Origin: Bermanella sp049115935 | GTDB taxonomy: Bacteria; Pseudomonadota; Gammaproteobacteria; Pseudomonadales; Oceanobacteraceae | Length of the DNA stretch: 64,000 bases | Assembly (NCBI GenBank): GCA_049115935.1 | Contig: JAGDZK010000034.1 | Span: 11,721 to 75,720, forward strand | Direction: 5' to 3' | Part shown: positions 43,298 to 52,989 of the stretch, one piece after another | How the letters are laid out: each line of letters opens with the position of its first letter | Numbering within the stretch: the stretch's first letter is position 1 | The notes under the pieces: generated by a model | Database searches by the model: none | Seen by the model: only the letters and a program-made list of their open reading frames with translations | Told to the model about the DNA's origin: nothing | Translations under genes and position numbers: made by a program

Positions 43298-46003
43298 TTA
43301 ATGGGCTTCGTCCCAGTTAGCCCCATGCCCCATATCCACCACCAATGGTACATCTAGGTCGGCGGCCGCTTCCATAATGGATTTAATCTGGGCGCAGCTT
43401 TGTTCAAGCTGATCTTCAGGCACTTCAAAGATCAGTTCATCGTGGACCTGTAGGATCATTTTCACATCGGTTGATTCGCTCACCCATTGATGCATTTTTA
43501 CCATGGCACGTTTGATAATATCAGCTGCGGTGCCTTGCATAGGGGCGTTAATAGCGGTGCGCTCAGCTGCCTGGCGACGCATGCCGTTACTTGAGTTGAT
43601 TTCAGGTAAATGCAGACGACGGCCAAATAAGGTTTCAACATAACCTTGTTTGGCGGCCACATCGCGAGTGCGCTCCATGTAATCACGCACACCAGGGTAA
43701 CGTTCGAAATAAATATCGATGTATTCCTGTGCTTCTTTACGCCCCACACCGATCTGTCTTGCTAGGCCAAATGCACTCATGCCATAGATCAAACCGAAGT
43801 TAACGGCTTTAGCATGACGGCGCTGTTCACTGCTCACATCGGATTCATCCACACCCATGATTTCTGCCGCAGTGGCCCTGTGGATATCTTTTCCTTTGGC
43901 AAAGGCATCGAGCAATCCTTTGTCCCCAGATAAGTGCGCCATAATGCGCAATTCAATCTGGCTATAATCCGCTGCCACCATGATTGAGCCCTTCGGCGCT
44001 TCAAAGGCTTGGCGGATTTTACGGCCTTGCTCGTTACGAATTGGAATGTTTTGCAGGTTAGGATCCGTAGACGACAAACGCCCTGTGGCGGTCACCGCTT
44101 GTTGGTAAGAAGTATGTACTCGACCGGTTGCGGGGTGAATCATTAACGGCAGTTTATCGGTGTAGGTATTCTTCAGTTTCGCCAGACCACGGTGTTCTAA
44201 AATCACTTTTGGCAGTTCGTAGGTAAGGCTTAATTCCACCAGTACTTCTTCAGCGGTTGATGGCTGACCTTTGGGGGTTTTTTTGATGATTGGCAGTTCA
44301 AGTTTTTCAAAAAAGATGGTTTGTAACTGCTTAGGTGAATTCAAGTTGAACTCTTCACCGGCTAATTCAAAGGCTTGTTTTTCAAGCTCTGTTAGGCGAG
44401 TTTTGATCTCTTCGCTTTGTTGGTGCAGCTTAGTGGCGTTCACATACGCGCCTTGCTGCTCCATGTAAGTAAGTACTTGCACAAGAGGAAGCTCAATTTC
44501 TTCGTATAACGATAGTAATGACTCACTTTCTTTTAGCTTTTGATTTAATACTTCGTGCAGACGTAATGTGATGTCGGCATCTTCGGCGGCGTATTGTGCA
44601 GCTTGTTCAACCTCAATTTGGTTAAAGGTCAGCTGCTTGGCACCCTTGCCCGCTAAAGACTCAAACGAAATGCAGTCGTGCTCTAAATGCTCTTTTGCTA
44701 ACGCATCCATGTTGTGCTTGCTGCTGACGCTGTTAAGCACGTAACTTTCTAACATGGTGTCATGGGCAATGCCGCGTAATTGGATACCGTGATTGGCCAA
44801 TACATGGGCATCGTATTTTAGGTTTTGGCCTACTTTTAAAACCGACTCATCTTCCAAAAGTGGCTTGAGTTGCTCAAGGGCCCAGTTGCGATCCAGCTGC
44901 TGTGGTGCATCTAAATAATCATGGGCAAGCGGAATATAAACCGCTTCATTTGGGCCCGTGGAAAAACTCACCCCCACAATACTGGCTTGCATGTAGTTTA
45001 AGCTGGTGGTCTCGGTATCAAAGGCAAAATACGGCGCAGCTGTCAGTATTTTGATGTAATTTTCCAGCTCAGTTTCTGTGGATAAAATGGTGTACAAACT
45101 TCTATCCACAGAGGCTTTTACGGGTTTGATCGCCTCTGTTTTACCTGTGGATAATTCTTTTGACCACGTCTTGAATTCATACTCGGTGAAGTAATTCAGT
45201 AACGCAGCATTATCTGCAGGTTTTACCTGTATGTCTTCCAAACTAAACTCAAGCTCAACATCACACTTAATAGTGGCCAGCTCATAAGAAAGCGGTAGCT
45301 GATCTAAGGCAGAACGTAGATTTTCACCTACTTTGCCTTTTACTTGATCGGCGTTTTCCATCACTCCTTTTAAGGTGCCATAGGCATCTAGCCATTTAAC
45401 AGCGGTTTTAGGGCCGCATTTTTCAACACCTGGAATGTTATCCACCTTATCGCCCATCAAGGCTAGGTAATCGATGATTTGGTCTGGGCGCACGCCAAAC
45501 TTCTCTGAAACACCGGGTACATCCATAAAGGTGTCTGTCATGGTATTCATCAGTGTTACATGGTCGGTAACCAACTGGGCCATATCTTTATCACCGGTGG
45601 AGATGATGGTCTCAATGCCTTTTTCACTGGCTTCTCGAGCAAATGTGCCGATCACATCATCAGCCTCAACACCTTCGATCACCAATAGTGGCAAACCCAT
45701 GGCTTTAATAATGTCGTGAATGGGCTGGATTTGAACACGCAGGTCATCGGGCATAGGCGGGCGATTAGCCTTGTATTCACTGTATAGGTCGTTACGGAAG
45801 GTTTTACCCTTGGCATCAAACACCACCACGATTTTAGAATCGGCATAATCTTTTTGCAGTTTACGGATCATGCTGATCACGCCACGAATAGCGTTGGTAG
45901 GGAACCCGCTGGATGTATTCATTTCACGAATGGCATGAAATGCGCGGAATAAATAGGATGATCCGTCGACCAAGACGACTTTTTGTATGTTGGATTCTGT
46001 CAT
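43298..46003 (-). CDS. polA: DNA polymerase I
   Basis: A full-length 901-residue polymerase with all three activities. The N-terminal 5'-3' exonuclease starts VVLVDGSSYLFRAFHA. The 3'-5' exonuclease has FAFDTETTS (about 327), so proofreading residues are present. Polymerase motif A is VAADYSQIELR (Asp about 676), motif B RRHAKAVNFGLIYG and motif C QVHDELIFEVP (about 850). It repairs and processes Okazaki fragments. Gene order with DUF2782 and thrB is as in Pseudomonas. Confidence 0.98.
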   Translation of the reverse strand: MTESNIQKVVLVDGSSYLFRAFHAIREMNTSSGFPTNAIRGVISMIRKLQKDYADSKIVVVFDAKGKTFRNDLYSEYKANRPPMPDDLRVQIQPIHDIIKAMGLPLLVIEGVEADDVIGTFAREASEKGIETIISTGDKDMAQLVTDHVTLMNTMTDTFMDVPGVSEKFGVRPDQIIDYLALMGDKVDNIPGVEKCGPKTAVKWLDAYGTLKGVMENADQVKGKVGENLRSALDQLPLSYELATIKCDVELEFSLEDIQVKPADNAALLNYFTEYEFKTWSKELSTGKTEAIKPVKASVDRSLYTILSTETELENYIKILTAAPYFAFDTETTSLNYMQASIVGVSFSTGPNEAVYIPLAHDYLDAPQQLDRNWALEQLKPLLEDESVLKVGQNLKYDAHVLANHGIQLRGIAHDTMLESYVLNSVSSKHNMDALAKEHLEHDCISFESLAGKGAKQLTFNQIEVEQAAQYAAEDADITLRLHEVLNQKLKESESLLSLYEEIELPLVQVLTYMEQQGAYVNATKLHQQSEEIKTRLTELEKQAFELAGEEFNLNSPKQLQTIFFEKLELPIIKKTPKGQPSTAEEVLVELSLTYELPKVILEHRGLAKLKNTYTDKLPLMIHPATGRVHTSYQQAVTATGRLSSTDPNLQNIPIRNEQGRKIRQAFEAPKGSIMVAADYSQIELRIMAHLSGDKGLLDAFAKGKDIHRATAAEIMGVDESDVSSEQRRHAKAVNFGLIYGMSAFGLARQIGVGRKEAQEYIDIYFERYPGVRDYMERTRDVAAKQGYVETLFGRRLHLPEINSSNGMRRQAAERTAINAPMQGTAADIIKRAMVKMHQWVSESTDVKMILQVHDELIFEVPEDQLEQSCAQIKSIMEAAADLDVPLVVDMGHGANWDEAH

Positions 46004-46072
46004 GGGGCTATTCTTTTATGAGGCGGTAGCCGTACAATGGCTATTAATGTTCAATTTGTCGGTGAGTTTATC

Positions 46073-46348
46073 ATGAAACCTCTTCTATCTTGGCTATTAA
46101 TGAGCCTGTTATTGTCTAGCCCTGTTAGCTTTGCTGCTGACGCCATTGAGCCTTCGATTGTGATTCGTCACAGTGAAGATAAAACCTATTACGAATACAC
46201 GGTCAATGGCGAGGTTCAAGAAATTAAGGTCGTACCAAAAGAAGGGAAAACGTATTATTTGGTACCTGTGGGTCAAGACAACGAAGACTTTAAACGTCAA
46301 ACTCAGTCGAAACTTGTGGTGCCTAAGTGGGTTATTTTCCGCTGGTAA
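46073..46348 (+). CDS. DUF2782 family periplasmic protein
   Basis: A 91-residue exported protein; ATG 46073 begins the signal peptide (…SPVSFAA) with GGTGAG upstream. The body IRHSEDKTYYEYTVNGEVQEIKVVP…YYLVP ending VPKWVIFRW is typical of DUF2782, found between polA and thrB in related genomes. Function unknown. Confidence 0.85.
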   Translation: MKPLLSWLLMSLLLSSPVSFAADAIEPSIVIRHSEDKTYYEYTVNGEVQEIKVVPKEGKTYYLVPVGQDNEDFKRQTQSKLVVPKWVIFRW

Positions 46349-46378
46349 TTTTTTCTTTTTAATTTATGAAGTGACATC

Positions 46379-47326
46379 ATGTCCGTCTACACCCAGCTTG
46401 ATAGCAAGCAGTTTGATTCTATCTTAAGCCAATACAATTTGGGCCGCCTGCATGCTTTTGAAGGCATTGCAGCTGGCATAGAAAACACCAATTATAAAAT
46501 CACTTTAAATACCTCAAATGGCACCGCCGTTTATTTTTTAACGATTTTCGAGCAACTGCATAAACAAGAGCTCAATTTTTTTATTCCCTTTTTATCCCAC
46601 TTAAAAACCAAGGGATGCGCCTTACCCGCCCCTAAAGCCAATATTAATGGCGAGTTTTTATTTCAAGTAGGTGAAAAGTGGGGCGTTATTTTTGAATGTT
46701 TAAGTGGCCATCATCTTGATGCCATTAATACCAGCCACGCCCGTACCATTGGAAAGGAACTGGCTCGTATTCATCAAAGTGCTCAAAGTTTTGCGCAAGC
46801 CCCTGCTAATCCCCGTGGTTTTTATTGGCTACAAAAACAAGCCAGTTGCGACACACTTGAGATTTCAGACACCGATCGCAGCTTACTGCAATCACACTTA
46901 AAAACCATGCAGCTCTTGTGGCAACAATGGAATGGCCATCCTCAGCTTACAAAAAGTTTTATTCATGGCGACTTATTTTTGGATAATTGCTTGTTCTTAG
47001 ACAATGGCAATTTAAGCGGCGTAATTGACTTTTATGCCGGTGGTTTTGATTATTGTGTTTACGACATTGCCATTTGCATCATGGCTTGGGGTAAAACCGA
47101 TAATGCTACGATTAATCCGGCTATTGCAGATGCGATTGTGGCAGGGTATGAAAGTGTTAGGGCGTTAACCCGTGATGAAAAGCACTATTTGCCTGACTTT
47201 TTACGTTTAGCGGTGCTGCGTTTTTGGGTTTCACGCTTAATTGCTAAAACTCAGCAGCAAGGTGCCGCGTTAACCACGGTTAAAAACCCCGATGACATGA
47301 AAGCGTTATTGGTTAATTTAAAATAG
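46379..47326 (+). CDS. thrB: Homoserine kinase ThrB (APH-fold type)
   Basis: A 315-residue kinase that phosphorylates homoserine in threonine synthesis. It belongs to the aminoglycoside-phosphotransferase fold group: ENTNYKI near the N-terminus, catalytic loop HGDLFLDNCLF and metal-binding GVIDFYAGG. It follows the DUF2782 gene by 30 bases and ends at a strong terminator. Confidence 0.93.
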   Translation: MSVYTQLDSKQFDSILSQYNLGRLHAFEGIAAGIENTNYKITLNTSNGTAVYFLTIFEQLHKQELNFFIPFLSHLKTKGCALPAPKANINGEFLFQVGEKWGVIFECLSGHHLDAINTSHARTIGKELARIHQSAQSFAQAPANPRGFYWLQKQASCDTLEISDTDRSLLQSHLKTMQLLWQQWNGHPQLTKSFIHGDLFLDNCLFLDNGNLSGVIDFYAGGFDYCVYDIAICIMAWGKTDNATINPAIADAIVAGYESVRALTRDEKHYLPDFLRLAVLRFWVSRLIAKTQQQGAALTTVKNPDDMKALLVNLK

Positions 47327-47346
47327 TTTTTCATGATTTATATATT

Positions 47347-47382
47347 AAAAGCCATCAGCTAATTTAGCTGATGGCTTTTTTT
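47347..47382. terminator. Terminator between thrB and egtD
   Basis: Near-perfect 15-base arms AAAAGCCATCAGCTA/TAGCTGATGGCTTTT followed by T; usable in both directions for these convergent genes. Confidence 0.9.
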
Positions 47383-47403
47383 ATGGGTATTTAAAAATGA
47401 TGA

Positions 47404-48381
47404 TTACTTGGCTTGTAGCCAGAATAAAGCAAAATTCTTGTTATCATCACTCCAACAATGCTCGCTTTCAAAACCCGCTTGCTGCACAAATTTTGCAAAA
47501 GACTCAGGTTCAAATTTGTAGCTATATTCCGTTACGATTGCCTCATCTTGCTTAAATGTTAAGCGCTCACCAAATAATGACACCACTTGATCATACTTAC
47601 TGATGAGATGCATTTCGATACGGCTTTTATCTTTATTAAAAAATGCATGATGTTTAAAATGATCAAGATTGAAGTTACCTTTACCCAGCTGGTTAAGATG
47701 GTTCAAAATATTTAAATTAAACTGCGCGGTCACGCCTTTTACATCATTGTACGCGGCATTTAGAGTATCCGTAGACTTCACTAAATCCACACCAATCAGC
47801 AACGCGCCATTGTTACCCACGGTACTGCGCACACCTTTTAAAAATGACAATGCATCTTCGGGCGCAAAATTACCTAAGCTTGAACCTGGAAAAAAGGCCA
47901 CTTTTTTTGCTCTAGGCGGTAGACCTCTAGGCAAGGTAGCTGGCTGGCGATAGTCCAAACAGGTTGCATGAATTTCTAACCATGGAAACTGTTGGCGTAA
48001 TTCAATGGCACTATCAAATAAAAAGTCTTTGCTGATATCCAATGGAACATAGGCTTTTGGTTTTAATGCATCCAGCAGCAAACGGATTTTAGTGCTGGCG
48101 CCACTGCCGTATTCAATCAGTACCGCATTCTCGCCTGCTTGCTCGATAATATTCTGACGATAATCTTTTAATAACTGGATTTCAGTACGTGTGGGGTAGT
48201 ACTCGTCTAGTTGAGTAATGGCTTCGAATAATTCAGAACCCGTTTGATCGTAAAAATATTTAGCCGATATCCGTTTAGGTGATTGCGTTAACCCTTGAAG
48301 AATCTCTTTTTTCTGGTCGTTTTCATGCAGGTTGTAATCATAAAAATACACACCTTCTTGAGTGTCACCTTGGCTCTTCAT
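47404..48381 (-). CDS. egtD: L-histidine N-alpha-methyltransferase EgtD
   Basis: A 325-residue SAM-dependent enzyme that trimethylates histidine to hercynine. It has RISAKYFYDQTGSELFEAIT, the SAM-binding LIEYGSGASTKIRLLL, VPLDIS, and FFPGSSLGNF, all EgtD-typical. AAGGAG precedes the ATG, 20 bases after the egtB stop, so both form an operon. With egtB it gives most of the ergothioneine route; egtC and egtE homologues are not next to it. Confidence 0.93.
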   Translation of the reverse strand: MKSQGDTQEGVYFYDYNLHENDQKKEILQGLTQSPKRISAKYFYDQTGSELFEAITQLDEYYPTRTEIQLLKDYRQNIIEQAGENAVLIEYGSGASTKIRLLLDALKPKAYVPLDISKDFLFDSAIELRQQFPWLEIHATCLDYRQPATLPRGLPPRAKKVAFFPGSSLGNFAPEDALSFLKGVRSTVGNNGALLIGVDLVKSTDTLNAAYNDVKGVTAQFNLNILNHLNQLGKGNFNLDHFKHHAFFNKDKSRIEMHLISKYDQVVSLFGERLTFKQDEAIVTEYSYKFEPESFAKFVQQAGFESEHCWSDDNKNFALFWLQAK

Positions 48382-48401
48382 GGGTATCTCCTTTAAATAT
48401 G

Positions 48402-49637
48402 CTATTCGTTAATATCTTTCGCTAAACGAATACCTGTTTTTGGCCAGCGGTCTTGCGGATAGAAAAAATTACGATAGGTTATGCGACTATGATGGGCAGG
48501 GGTTAAATCACAACCGCCACGTAATACCATTTGGTTGCACATAAATTTCCCGTTATATTCGCCCACGGCACCCTCTGGTGCTTTAAAACCTGGGTAGGGC
48601 TGATACGCACTTTGTGTCCATTGCCAGTTATGGTCGAACATGTGCGCTAGACTGGTTTGGTGGGGGCCAAATAAAGATTGCTGCGCGGCCACTTCCCATT
48701 CAGCTTCCGTTGGTAAACGACTACCCTTCCACTGTGCAAAAGCATGGGCTTCATAAAAACTAATATGATTCACCGCTTGGTTTTTATTTAACGGTTTTAG
48801 CCCTTGTAAACTGTATTCGAACCAATCATCGCCTTGTTTTACCCAATACAAAGGATGGGAAATCTGGGTTGTTTGCAACCATGCCCAGCCATCACTTAAC
48901 CACAACATGGCTTGTTCATATCCACCGGCGTTTACAAATTCAAGGTACTCTTCATTACTGACTAATGACCGGCTTAATTGGAATGGTTTTAAAAATGTTT
49001 GATGGCAAGGAGTTTCGTTATCAAAACAAAATGAGGTTGCACTGTTACCGATTTCAAATAATCCACCAGCAAAGTTTTCAAATCCGGTATGACGAATCAG
49101 CGGGGCAGGGGCATCGGTTTTTGGTAAGCCATAAACCGGATATAACGGGTTTTGAAAAAAGTTATATTTCAAATCCATTAATATTAATTCTTGATGCTGT
49201 TGCTCGTGGTTTAGCCCTAGCTCAATTAGTGCGTGATACTGTGTTTGATCCGTCTGTAAAAATCTTATGATGTGATCATCCACATGCTCACGGTAAGCCA
49301 ACACATCTTGCAAACTGGGGCGGGATAACAAATGGCGTTTTGGGCGAGCAAACTGCTCGCCGATGCCATTGTAATAACTGTTAAACAAATGCTGATACTG
49401 GGGATGAAACCCTTGATAACCTTCAACGTGTTCCCGTAATAAAAATGTTTCAAAGAACCAGGTGGTATGGGCTAGGTGCCATTTAACAGGGCTGACAAAG
49501 TTAGCCCCTTGCAAAGCACAATCTTCTGCCGATAACGGCGAGATTAAATGCTCACTGTATTGGCGAACCTGTTGATACTTTGCCAACAAATTCATGGGGG
49601 AATCTAGGGTAGGGGTTGCATCACATGCTACGGACAT
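48402..49637 (-). CDS. egtB: Ergothioneine synthase EgtB (iron sulfoxide synthase)
   Basis: A 411-residue enzyme joining a thiol to hercynine. The N-terminal DinB-like part has the iron ligands HLAHTTWFFE and NHEQQHQEL. The C-terminal formylglycine-enzyme-like domain has NEEYLEFVNAGGYE, GSRLPTEAEWE and ITYRNFFYPQDRWPKTGIRLAK. The ribosome site is poor at the chosen ATG; ATG 49595 is an alternative. Whether the sulfur donor is cysteine or gamma-glutamylcysteine cannot be read from sequence. Confidence 0.92.
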   Translation of the reverse strand: MSVACDATPTLDSPMNLLAKYQQVRQYSEHLISPLSAEDCALQGANFVSPVKWHLAHTTWFFETFLLREHVEGYQGFHPQYQHLFNSYYNGIGEQFARPKRHLLSRPSLQDVLAYREHVDDHIIRFLQTDQTQYHALIELGLNHEQQHQELILMDLKYNFFQNPLYPVYGLPKTDAPAPLIRHTGFENFAGGLFEIGNSATSFCFDNETPCHQTFLKPFQLSRSLVSNEEYLEFVNAGGYEQAMLWLSDGWAWLQTTQISHPLYWVKQGDDWFEYSLQGLKPLNKNQAVNHISFYEAHAFAQWKGSRLPTEAEWEVAAQQSLFGPHQTSLAHMFDHNWQWTQSAYQPYPGFKAPEGAVGEYNGKFMCNQMVLRGGCDLTPAHHSRITYRNFFYPQDRWPKTGIRLAKDINE

Positions 49638-49769
49638 ATTGATCGCTTATTACTCTAAAGTACTCAGACTAAGACCTGCGAAACAGTCTGACAAGCGGGT
49701 ATGACACACAAATGACATGGGATAATCGAACGTTATCCCATCAAAGTTCTATAAATTCTTTTTAATCAA

Positions 49770-50624
49770 TTACTTAGAATTAAAGCAGGTTATAAACTTC
49801 TGTTGTAAGTAAGCATAAAATTCTAAAAATTGGCCATCTTTGACGGCATAGGATGACGCCAACGGATCAATTAAAACCACAGGCACATTTGTACCTTGTT
49901 GTAATTTATCAACGATACTGGCTTTAAATTGAGGCTCCACAAATAAACACGCTACATTACCTTGTTCGAGTAGTTGGCGTACCTGCAATAAGTGGCGTGT
50001 ACCAATTGGCTGCTCAGGATGCACTGCTAATACCGCTGTTTGGTTAAGCTCAAAATGTTCAACCCAATAATGAAACGCATCATGAAAACTAATAAAACCT
50101 TTTGTTTGACCCGTTAACGCCTTGCTTGCTTGCTGCTGCCAAGTATCTAAGTTGGCTAAAAACGCTTTAGGCTCAGATAATCCCATTTGGGTTTGCACCA
50201 AAGCCAATATGTTTTTGATCATGTTAGGATTTAACCAAATGTGGGGGTCTTGCCCCCCGTGGTTATGACCGTCATGATCTTCATGCTCGTCTTGAGCAAA
50301 CTCTACGCGCTCATCAAATAAGATAGAAAGATCAAGTACTTGATCATGACGCTTAAGTGACTTGCTCAGGTAGGGCTCCATATCTCTGCCCAGCCAGATC
50401 ACATGTTGTGCTTGGTAAATAATCCTGCGATGGCTTGGCTTTAGGGCAAAGTCATGGGGGGACTGGTTAGCCTGCATTAAAGTATCCACTTGCAACTGGG
50501 GCCATGCGCTTTTAATCAACAGAGCCACTGGATGTATGGATACTAATACCTGGCTTGATTGCGCCCATGTATTCGAAGCCAGCAAACATACCAGTAGCAA
50601 GACACCATTTTTTAACCTTTGCAT
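49770..50624 (-). CDS. znuA: Zinc ABC transporter substrate-binding protein ZnuA
   Basis: A 284-residue periplasmic zinc binder. ATG 50624 begins the signal peptide (…LLASNTWA). Conserved metal His residues lie in SPHDFALKPS, in HIWLNP and in VLAVHPEQ. A His/Asp-rich loop (EHEDHDGHNHGG) collects zinc. It is read away from znuCB. Confidence 0.93.
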   Translation of the reverse strand: MQRLKNGVLLLVCLLASNTWAQSSQVLVSIHPVALLIKSAWPQLQVDTLMQANQSPHDFALKPSHRRIIYQAQHVIWLGRDMEPYLSKSLKRHDQVLDLSILFDERVEFAQDEHEDHDGHNHGGQDPHIWLNPNMIKNILALVQTQMGLSEPKAFLANLDTWQQQASKALTGQTKGFISFHDAFHYWVEHFELNQTAVLAVHPEQPIGTRHLLQVRQLLEQGNVACLFVEPQFKASIVDKLQQGTNVPVVLIDPLASSYAVKDGQFLEFYAYLQQKFITCFNSK

Positions 50625-50643
50625 TGGCCTCAACCTATAATTT

Positions 50644-50667
50644 ATACCGCGTTTAGAGGGGCGGTAT
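50644..50667. promoter_or_regulatory. Inverted repeat in the znuA-znuC divergent promoter region
   Basis: ATACCGC (50644-50650) and GCGGTAT (50661-50667) form a 7-base inverted repeat between the divergent zinc-uptake genes, a natural place for a Zur operator. It does not match the usual GTTATA-type Zur consensus well, so the assignment is tentative. Confidence 0.3.
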
Positions 50668-50721
50668 GATACCCTATGGGCCGTTTATTTGGCGTAAAAA
50701 GTGTGAAGGAAAGCCTCTGGC

Positions 50722-51501
50722 ATGAATGATTATTTAATTAAACTGCGCAATGTCAGTTTTGTTCGCCAAGGCCGCGCCATTTTAAACGATGTGAATCTTG
50801 AGATTCACCGTGGCGAAATCGTCACCCTCATTGGCCCCAATGGCGCAGGTAAAAGCTCATTACTTAAGTTAGCGCTAGGCCTTGAGCGTATTTCAAGCGG
50901 TCAACGCATCAGCTTGCCTAACCTGCGTATTGGCTACATGCCTCAAAAAATGAGCTTACCCGATACCTTACCGTTAAGCGTAAAACACTTTTTACAATTA
51001 GCTAAGGGCTACCATAAAAGCCAGCTAATGAATGTCAGTGAGCGTTTGTCTATTACCGATTTACTCAAGCGCCCTATGCAAAAGTTATCAGGTGGTGAAT
51101 TACAACGGGTACTGTTGGCGCGAGCATTGTTATCTAACCCTGAATTACTGGTACTGGACGAGCCCGTGCAAGGCCTAGATGTAAGCGGCCAAGCGGAGCT
51201 GTATCACCTAATCAGCGATTTAAAAGACGAGCTAAACTGCGGTGTGCTGATGGTCAGCCATGACCTGCACTTAGTGATGGCCGCCACCAATAAGGTGATT
51301 TGTCTAAACGGCCATATTTGCTGTGAAGGGCATCCTCAGACCGTGCAAAATGACCCAAGCTATTTAGAGCTATTTGGTCGCTCTATGCCTGCCCACTTAG
51401 TACCTTACACCCATCATCATGATCACACCCATGATGAACACTGCCAGCACGATCACTCCCATGATCATACCCATACAGATTCACACAAGGGAGAGCACTA
51501 A
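50722..51501 (+). CDS. znuC: Zinc ABC transporter ATP-binding protein ZnuC
   Basis: A 259-residue ATPase: Walker A GPNGAGKSS, Q-loop YMPQKM, signature LSGGELQRV, Walker B LLVLDEP and switch His in MVSHDLH. The C-terminal 30 residues are a His/Asp tail (HHHDHTHDEHCQHDH) that may sense or buffer zinc. AAGGAAAG precedes the ATG. znuB starts one base after the stop. Confidence 0.95.
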   Translation: MNDYLIKLRNVSFVRQGRAILNDVNLEIHRGEIVTLIGPNGAGKSSLLKLALGLERISSGQRISLPNLRIGYMPQKMSLPDTLPLSVKHFLQLAKGYHKSQLMNVSERLSITDLLKRPMQKLSGGELQRVLLARALLSNPELLVLDEPVQGLDVSGQAELYHLISDLKDELNCGVLMVSHDLHLVMAATNKVICLNGHICCEGHPQTVQNDPSYLELFGRSMPAHLVPYTHHHDHTHDEHCQHDHSHDHTHTDSHKGEH

Positions 51502-51502
51502 C

Positions 51503-52297
51503 ATGATGTGGCTATTAGATTCGTTATTAGCAGGTTGGTTGCTTAGCTTAATGAGCGGGCCGCTTGGCAGTTTTATCGTTTGGCGTCGCATGGCTTACTT
51601 TGGTGACACCCTAGCCCACAGCGCACTATTGGGTATTACCTTGGGCTTTATGTTTGATGTGCAATTAAATATCGCCATCGTGTTGTGCGCGGTATTTGTG
51701 GCATTGATCTTAGCCAGTTTGCAACGCCAGCACTTTATTCCCAGTGATACCTTGCTAGGCTTAGTGGCCCACACCACATTGGCCGCAGGGCTTGTAACTT
51801 TAAGTCTTGTGGACAATGTGCGCATCGATATTAACGCTTATTTATTTGGTGACTTATTAGCGGTTAACCGCCAAGACTTAATCACCTTGGCCATCGGCAG
51901 CGCCTTGGTCTTGTTAGTTTTATCGCGCATGTGGAAAGGTTTATTAGCGGCCAGTGTGTCAGAAGAGCTCGCCCAAGTTGAAGGTTATCAGGTGGCCCGT
52001 TTGCGTTTACTGTTCATGGTATTACTGGCAGTGGTAATTGCTGGAGCCATGAAGCTAGTGGGGGTTTTGCTCATTACTGCGCTACTGATTATTCCGGCGG
52101 CAGCGGCTCGACCGTTAAGCCAGGGGCCAAAACAAATGGCCGCCTTAGCCACCATTATTAGTATGCTGGCTGTGGCCATGGGGCTTGGTTTGTCTTACTT
52201 CTTTGATACCCCGGCTGGGCCGAGTATTGTGCTGACCAGCGCATTTTTCTTTTTACTGAGCCAAAGTGGCTATCGATTATTAAAGCCGTCTGCCTAG
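51503..52297 (+). CDS. znuB: Zinc ABC transporter permease ZnuB
   Basis: A 264-residue membrane permease with about eight helices; conserved LLAGWLLSLMSGPLGSFIVWRRMAYFGD at the start and GVLLITALLIIPAAAAR near the end. ATG 51503 follows GGGAGAG; longer frames would overlap the znuC His tail. The coding end runs into a terminator hairpin. Confidence 0.94.
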   Translation: MMWLLDSLLAGWLLSLMSGPLGSFIVWRRMAYFGDTLAHSALLGITLGFMFDVQLNIAIVLCAVFVALILASLQRQHFIPSDTLLGLVAHTTLAAGLVTLSLVDNVRIDINAYLFGDLLAVNRQDLITLAIGSALVLLVLSRMWKGLLAASVSEELAQVEGYQVARLRLLFMVLLAVVIAGAMKLVGVLLITALLIIPAAAARPLSQGPKQMAALATIISMLAVAMGLGLSYFFDTPAGPSIVLTSAFFFLLSQSGYRLLKPSA

Positions 52298-52306
52298 ACG
52301 GCTTTG
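52282..52306. terminator. Terminator at the end of znuB
   Basis: AAAGCCGTC/GACGGCTTT arms (52282-52290, 52297-52305) with TGCCTA loop. It overlaps the last codons of znuB and separates it from the convergent SCO gene. Confidence 0.7.
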
Positions 52307-52320
52307 ATAATCATGTTTGC

Positions 52321-52884
52321 TTAAATTTTACTGTTTAAGTAATCACTCATTTCTTGCGGCTTAAGTGGTGCGGTAAAAAAGCCTTCGTATTCACCCTGTG
52401 GGTTCACTAACACCACTTGAGAGCTGTGATCCATTAAGTAGCTTTTGCCATGGGGCTGCTTTTGAAAAAAGATATGCAGTTGGCGGGCGAGCATTTCAAT
52501 GTTGTTAATTTCACCGCTCCATGCCTGAAACTTAGGGTTAAAATACTCAATGTAGTTTTTAAGCTGCTCTGGGTTATCACGTTCTGGATCCACCGATACC
52601 AGTACCACCTGTAGCTGTTCGCTGGTTACCTTGCTTGCTACTCGGTTAAGTTCAGCCAATGTGGTTGGGCACACATCTGGGCAATAGGTATAACCAAAGA
52701 ATACTAAGCTCCATTTACCTGCTAAGTTTTGCTCATGAATAATTTGCCCGTTTTGATCGTACAAGTTGATACCAGAAAGCTTAATGCTCTGGGGCAATGG
52801 TTGATAACTTTCAGGTAGCGGCTCACTACAACCGGCCAATACCAACAAAAATGTACACAAGACAATCAATAAGTGCTGACGCAT
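52321..52884 (-). CDS. SCO1/SenC family copper chaperone lipoprotein
   Basis: A 187-residue lipoprotein (lipobox LAGC) with a thioredoxin fold. The copper-binding CPDVC lies in FFGYTYCPDVCPTTL and the distal His in LMDHSSQVVLV. Such proteins load the CuA site of cytochrome oxidase. ATG 52884 has GGAGAG upstream. Confidence 0.92.
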   Translation of the reverse strand: MRQHLLIVLCTFLLVLAGCSEPLPESYQPLPQSIKLSGINLYDQNGQIIHEQNLAGKWSLVFFGYTYCPDVCPTTLAELNRVASKVTSEQLQVVLVSVDPERDNPEQLKNYIEYFNPKFQAWSGEINNIEMLARQLHIFFQKQPHGKSYLMDHSSQVVLVNPQGEYEGFFTAPLKPQEMSDYLNSKI

Positions 52885-52989
52885 AATGCTCTCCAATTTG
52901 TTACGCCATGATGCCAATAACCGCTGCAGATATGTAGCCCTTTTTTAATCGGTTATTGCTCAAGCCTTTAAATATAAAACAAGGTCCCT

